Assembly (NCBI GenBank): GCA_944336475.1
Contig: CALVLD010000003.1
Span: 56,493 to 120,492, forward strand
Origin: an uncultured Clostridia bacterium
GTDB taxonomy: Bacteria > Bacillota > Clostridia > Christensenellales > CAG-138
Length of the DNA: 64,000 bases
Reading direction: 5' to 3'
Shown: positions 61,955 to 64,000 of the stretch, in pieces
Numbering within the stretch: the stretch's first letter is position 1
Layout: each line of letters begins with the position of its first letter
The notes under the pieces: generated by a model
Told to the model about the DNA's origin: nothing
The model's input: only the letters and a program-made list of their open reading frames with translations
Databases searched by the model: none
Translations under genes and position numbers: made by a program

Positions 61955-62468
61955 GTGGACTGCTCCGGGTAGGCGGCCGGGAAGCGCAGGTGCGTGAATT
62001 CGTCAATGGCGGTGTACTGGTAGAGCTTGAGCTCCGGGTCCGCGATGCATTTACGGGGCGCCACTTTCACGTCCACCTGGACACGCTGGCCGGGATAGGT
62101 GATCTGCTCATAGGGCTTGGGCTTATAAGGTGCTTGCTTCTTGGGAGATGGAAACATCCCCGGCTTTTTCGCAACCCGAAACAGATCCGCAGCCGGTGCC
62201 ACAGCTCCACCATGCCCAGGTTTGGGTTCCGGCGGCGCAGACCCCGGATCAGCTTCAACTCCGCTTCCGTATGCCGGTTGGGATGGCTGTGGGGCCGCCG
62301 GGACTGGCAGGCCGGAGACCGCGCCGTTCCATCCCGGCGGGCCTTCCGGAAGTAGATGTACGACCGGCTTTTGTTGTATTTACGGCTGGCACGGCTGACG
62401 CCGTACTTTTCCGCATATTTCATCGGGGATTGCCGATACGCCATGTCCTGTGTTATACTCCTGCTCAC
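61862..62468 (-). pseudogene. Truncated, frameshifted IS transposase (IS481/IS3-like integrase core)
   Basis: Minus strand. N-terminal HTH part (62468-62150): YAEKYGVSRASRKYNKSRSYIYFRKARRDG, then, in another frame (62202-61940), RVQVDVKVAPRKC...YQYTAIDEFTHLRFPAAYPEQS with the first catalytic Asp, then a further frame carrying RVECVQMDNG (the DNG second Asp). It stops short near 61862 before the third catalytic residue, at the junction with the secreted-protein gene. Not functional. Confidence 0.8.
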
Positions 62469-62734
62469 GAAGGATATGGTCTCCTCTCGTCAAGTTGTGG
62501 TGTAGCAACTCAACTCTAACCGATGAGGCCCTGTTCTTCATTCCTTTTTTATTCAACTGTCCAACATGTATTGTACTCCTGCAAAAGTTTTGCGGCTTAT
62601 GGCTGCGCCACCTATTGATAAAAAACAAGGAGCATTAAAATGAGTATAAGCAATCCTGAAGTCCCACCCCATCAAACAGGTTTGACGGGCCTCCGGGAGT
62701 AGCATACTGTCCGCCGACGAAAAAAGCAGAAAGT

Positions 62735-62833
62735 ATGTTACGGCAGTCTGACAGCAAAATTACCGCTCTTTATTTCCGCTTATCCTGCGACGATGAATCG
62801 ACGGGCGACAGCAACAGCATTGTGAAGCAGTAG
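62735..62833 (+). pseudogene. N-terminal stub of a serine site-specific recombinase
   Basis: 32 codons: KITALYFRLSCDDESTGDSNSIVKQ then a stop. This is the start of the large serine recombinases of the TnpX/TndX type (ALYxRLSxDDExxGxSNSI), with the catalytic Ser in DSNSI. The rest is absent, so no recombinase is made. A short ORF after AAGGAGCATTAAA (62641-62703, 20 residues) lies before it and may be a leader peptide. Confidence 0.75.
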
Positions 62834-63166
62834 AACACTTGTCAAGGATGTTTTCTACGAAAAGCGTTTTTTCTTTTCGGCCGGCTTCGTTGCTCCGATG
62901 AGAGGTAGCAAACGGAGCTGAAAAGGGACGCCTGCGCCCATCGGATCGGTGTGGGTTTCCTCTGTTTCCTCCTCCCCCCGGCGCACGCACGATTGCCGTT
63001 AGGAAGTACCGCCGCCAGCTTTCGCCGGTGTGAATAAGCGGGTCCTTCGGGATGATTCCAGAGAGACAGAAATGCTCCTTGCTCGTTTGGCACTTTTGGA
63101 ATATAATCTTAAATGAGATTGGATTGCTCGACAAACCAGATTTTTGTTTTAATGAGGAAATTGGAT
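62834..63166. other. Gap with mobile-element debris
   Basis: No confident gene. The minus strand holds a short frame (63093-62842) of a kind often seen in gut conjugative elements, with the string AGGRRKQRKPTPIRWAQAS, but nothing recognisable as a domain. Confidence 0.4.
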
Positions 63167-63580
63167 ATGTGGTTAATTTATGCGATATTATCAGCGATCT
63201 TTGCAGCGCTAACATCAATACTTGCCAAGATTGGTATTGACGGTGTAAATAGTAATTTGGCTACTGCAATCAGGACAATAGTTGTTTTAGTGATGGCGTG
63301 GATAATGGTGTTTATCACAAATGCTCAAGATGGGATTTTTCATATTTCAAGGAAAAGTTGGATTTTTATAGTATTATCAGGTTTAGCGACTGGTGCGTCT
63401 TGGCTTTGTTATTACAAAGCTTTACAGATTGGCGAAGCGTCAAAGGTGGTCCCGATTGATAAGTTGAGTGTTGTATTGACTTTAATACTCGCATTTATTA
63501 TCTTGAAAGAGCAATTTACATGGAAATCAGCGGTGGGTTCTGTGTTGATTGCAGTTGGGACATTATTTATGGTTTTATAG
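63167..63580 (+). CDS. EamA/DMT-superfamily transporter
   Basis: 137 residues, about four or five membrane segments, ending IILKEQFTWKSAVGSVLIAVGTLFMVL, which matches single-repeat EamA (small DMT) proteins. The VPIDKLSVVLTLILAF segment is typical. ATG 63167 follows GAGGA. It is AT-rich compared with the first 59 kb, consistent with the mobile region. Substrate unknown. Confidence 0.8.
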   Translation: MWLIYAILSAIFAALTSILAKIGIDGVNSNLATAIRTIVVLVMAWIMVFITNAQDGIFHISRKSWIFIVLSGLATGASWLCYYKALQIGEASKVVPIDKLSVVLTLILAFIILKEQFTWKSAVGSVLIAVGTLFMVL

Positions 63581-64000
63581 CTGTTTCTTTTATCTTTAAG
63601 ATAACCGGGGTGCGGCAGCGCTTCGGCCTGTCGCACCTCTTGTCCACTCATTCAGCGGGACGGTGGGTGGCGGTCAAGGCCGGGCGTAAACCCGTTCATT
63701 TCAGCCTTGTCGGTTGTCCGCTGTCCTGCTACCCTGTGCCTGTATCTCCTTTGGAAATTTCCCCTTGAAAAACTCAGGGCCGGCGGTTATCAGCGTATCG
63801 TTCGTTTAAAACTCACTCGCTCCGCTGCTCCTCCTCTCCCCACAAAGCCATGCGGCTTTGCGGGGGTCCCGACAATAGCGGCGTGTTCCGGCGCTGGCAC
63901 GCTCCTTGCAACTTCTGGACATTTTGGAGCTGTTGACAAAGTACCCAATTTCACCAAAAGATGGTAGAATAGTAGAATAGAGGATACAAGGGGGAGTGGA
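63581..64000. other. Gap at window end
   Basis: About 420 bases with no convincing gene; composition turns GC-rich again after 63600. Short inverted arms (AAGATAACC region; GGGACGGTGGG region) are seen but not identified. It may belong to the mobile element. Confidence 0.4.

Overview
The window is about 60 kb of GC-rich chromosome followed by a decayed, more AT-rich mobile-element scar (about 59.9-64 kb). Gene content and style point to a gut-type member of the Clostridia (Firmicutes): T-box control of pheST, SAM-I and FMN riboswitches, class A RNase P RNA, TrmK-Nif3-zinc-ribbon synteny, ThyX, MutS2, ZapA, U32 protease, ClpB, lipoproteins with Gram-positive promoters (TTGACA-17-TATAAT type) and strong AGGAGG-like ribosome binding sites. 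The exact genus cannot be read from the sequence.

Layout. 1-7.8 kb (+): end of an ABC-F ATPase, prs, rarA, a T-box leader and pheST, then a His-rich zinc-ribbon membrane protein. 7.8-11.6 kb: a small-RNA-like unit, a DUF1540 peptide, FMN riboswitch-ribU, a cluster of palindromic interspersed repeats and a dead NCS2 permease. 11.7-22.1 kb (-): LTD/CotH lipoprotein, ABC exporter, thyX, dCMP deaminase, rnpB, zinc-ribbon coiled coil, nif3, trmK (apparently leaderless), M23 peptidase. 22.2-29.4 kb (mostly +): CPBP-like membrane protein, ArgS-like/DALR protein, UPF0173 hydrolase, PII-like protein plus CPA2 antiporter, a second small-RNA-like unit, SAM-I-metK and a transglutaminase-like lipoprotein. 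29.4-47.3 kb (-): polA, SatE/SatD-like pair with palindromic sites, radical SAM activase, HtrA, a two-component system, DUF523, mutS2, U32 protease, zapA, a structured RNA (raiA-like) before a zinc-ribbon gene, clpB and a ribbon-helix-helix protein. 47.5-59.8 kb: tRNA-Gly, more palindromic repeats, AAA ATPase, gltX, lipoproteins, tRNA-Lys, a sigma-like protein fused to a membrane/extracytoplasmic domain, AI-2E-type permease, udk, and an S26 peptidase-PqqD-HPr-kinase-like cassette. 59.9-64 kb: remnants of a Tn916-like/serine-recombinase element (frameshifted sigma gene, HTH_16 gene, truncated recombinase), a broken IS transposase that has cut off a secreted-protein gene, and an EamA transporter.

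The most interesting signal is a set of four near-identical promoter-like sites, AACCTTT-N11-TGCGTT, all with exactly 11 bases between the two boxes. One lies 37 bases before the sigma-like/transmembrane fusion gene (54363-56306); two others start short (~100 nt) gene-less units that each hold a 5' hairpin, an exposed anti-Shine-Dalgarno-like CC(T/A)CCTT(T)CTGAT segment and a terminal hairpin. I read this as a candidate extracytoplasmic-function (ECF) sigma regulon in which one membrane-anchored sigma-like protein may control itself and small RNAs that block ribosome binding sites. This is inference from sequence; no experiment or database search was available.
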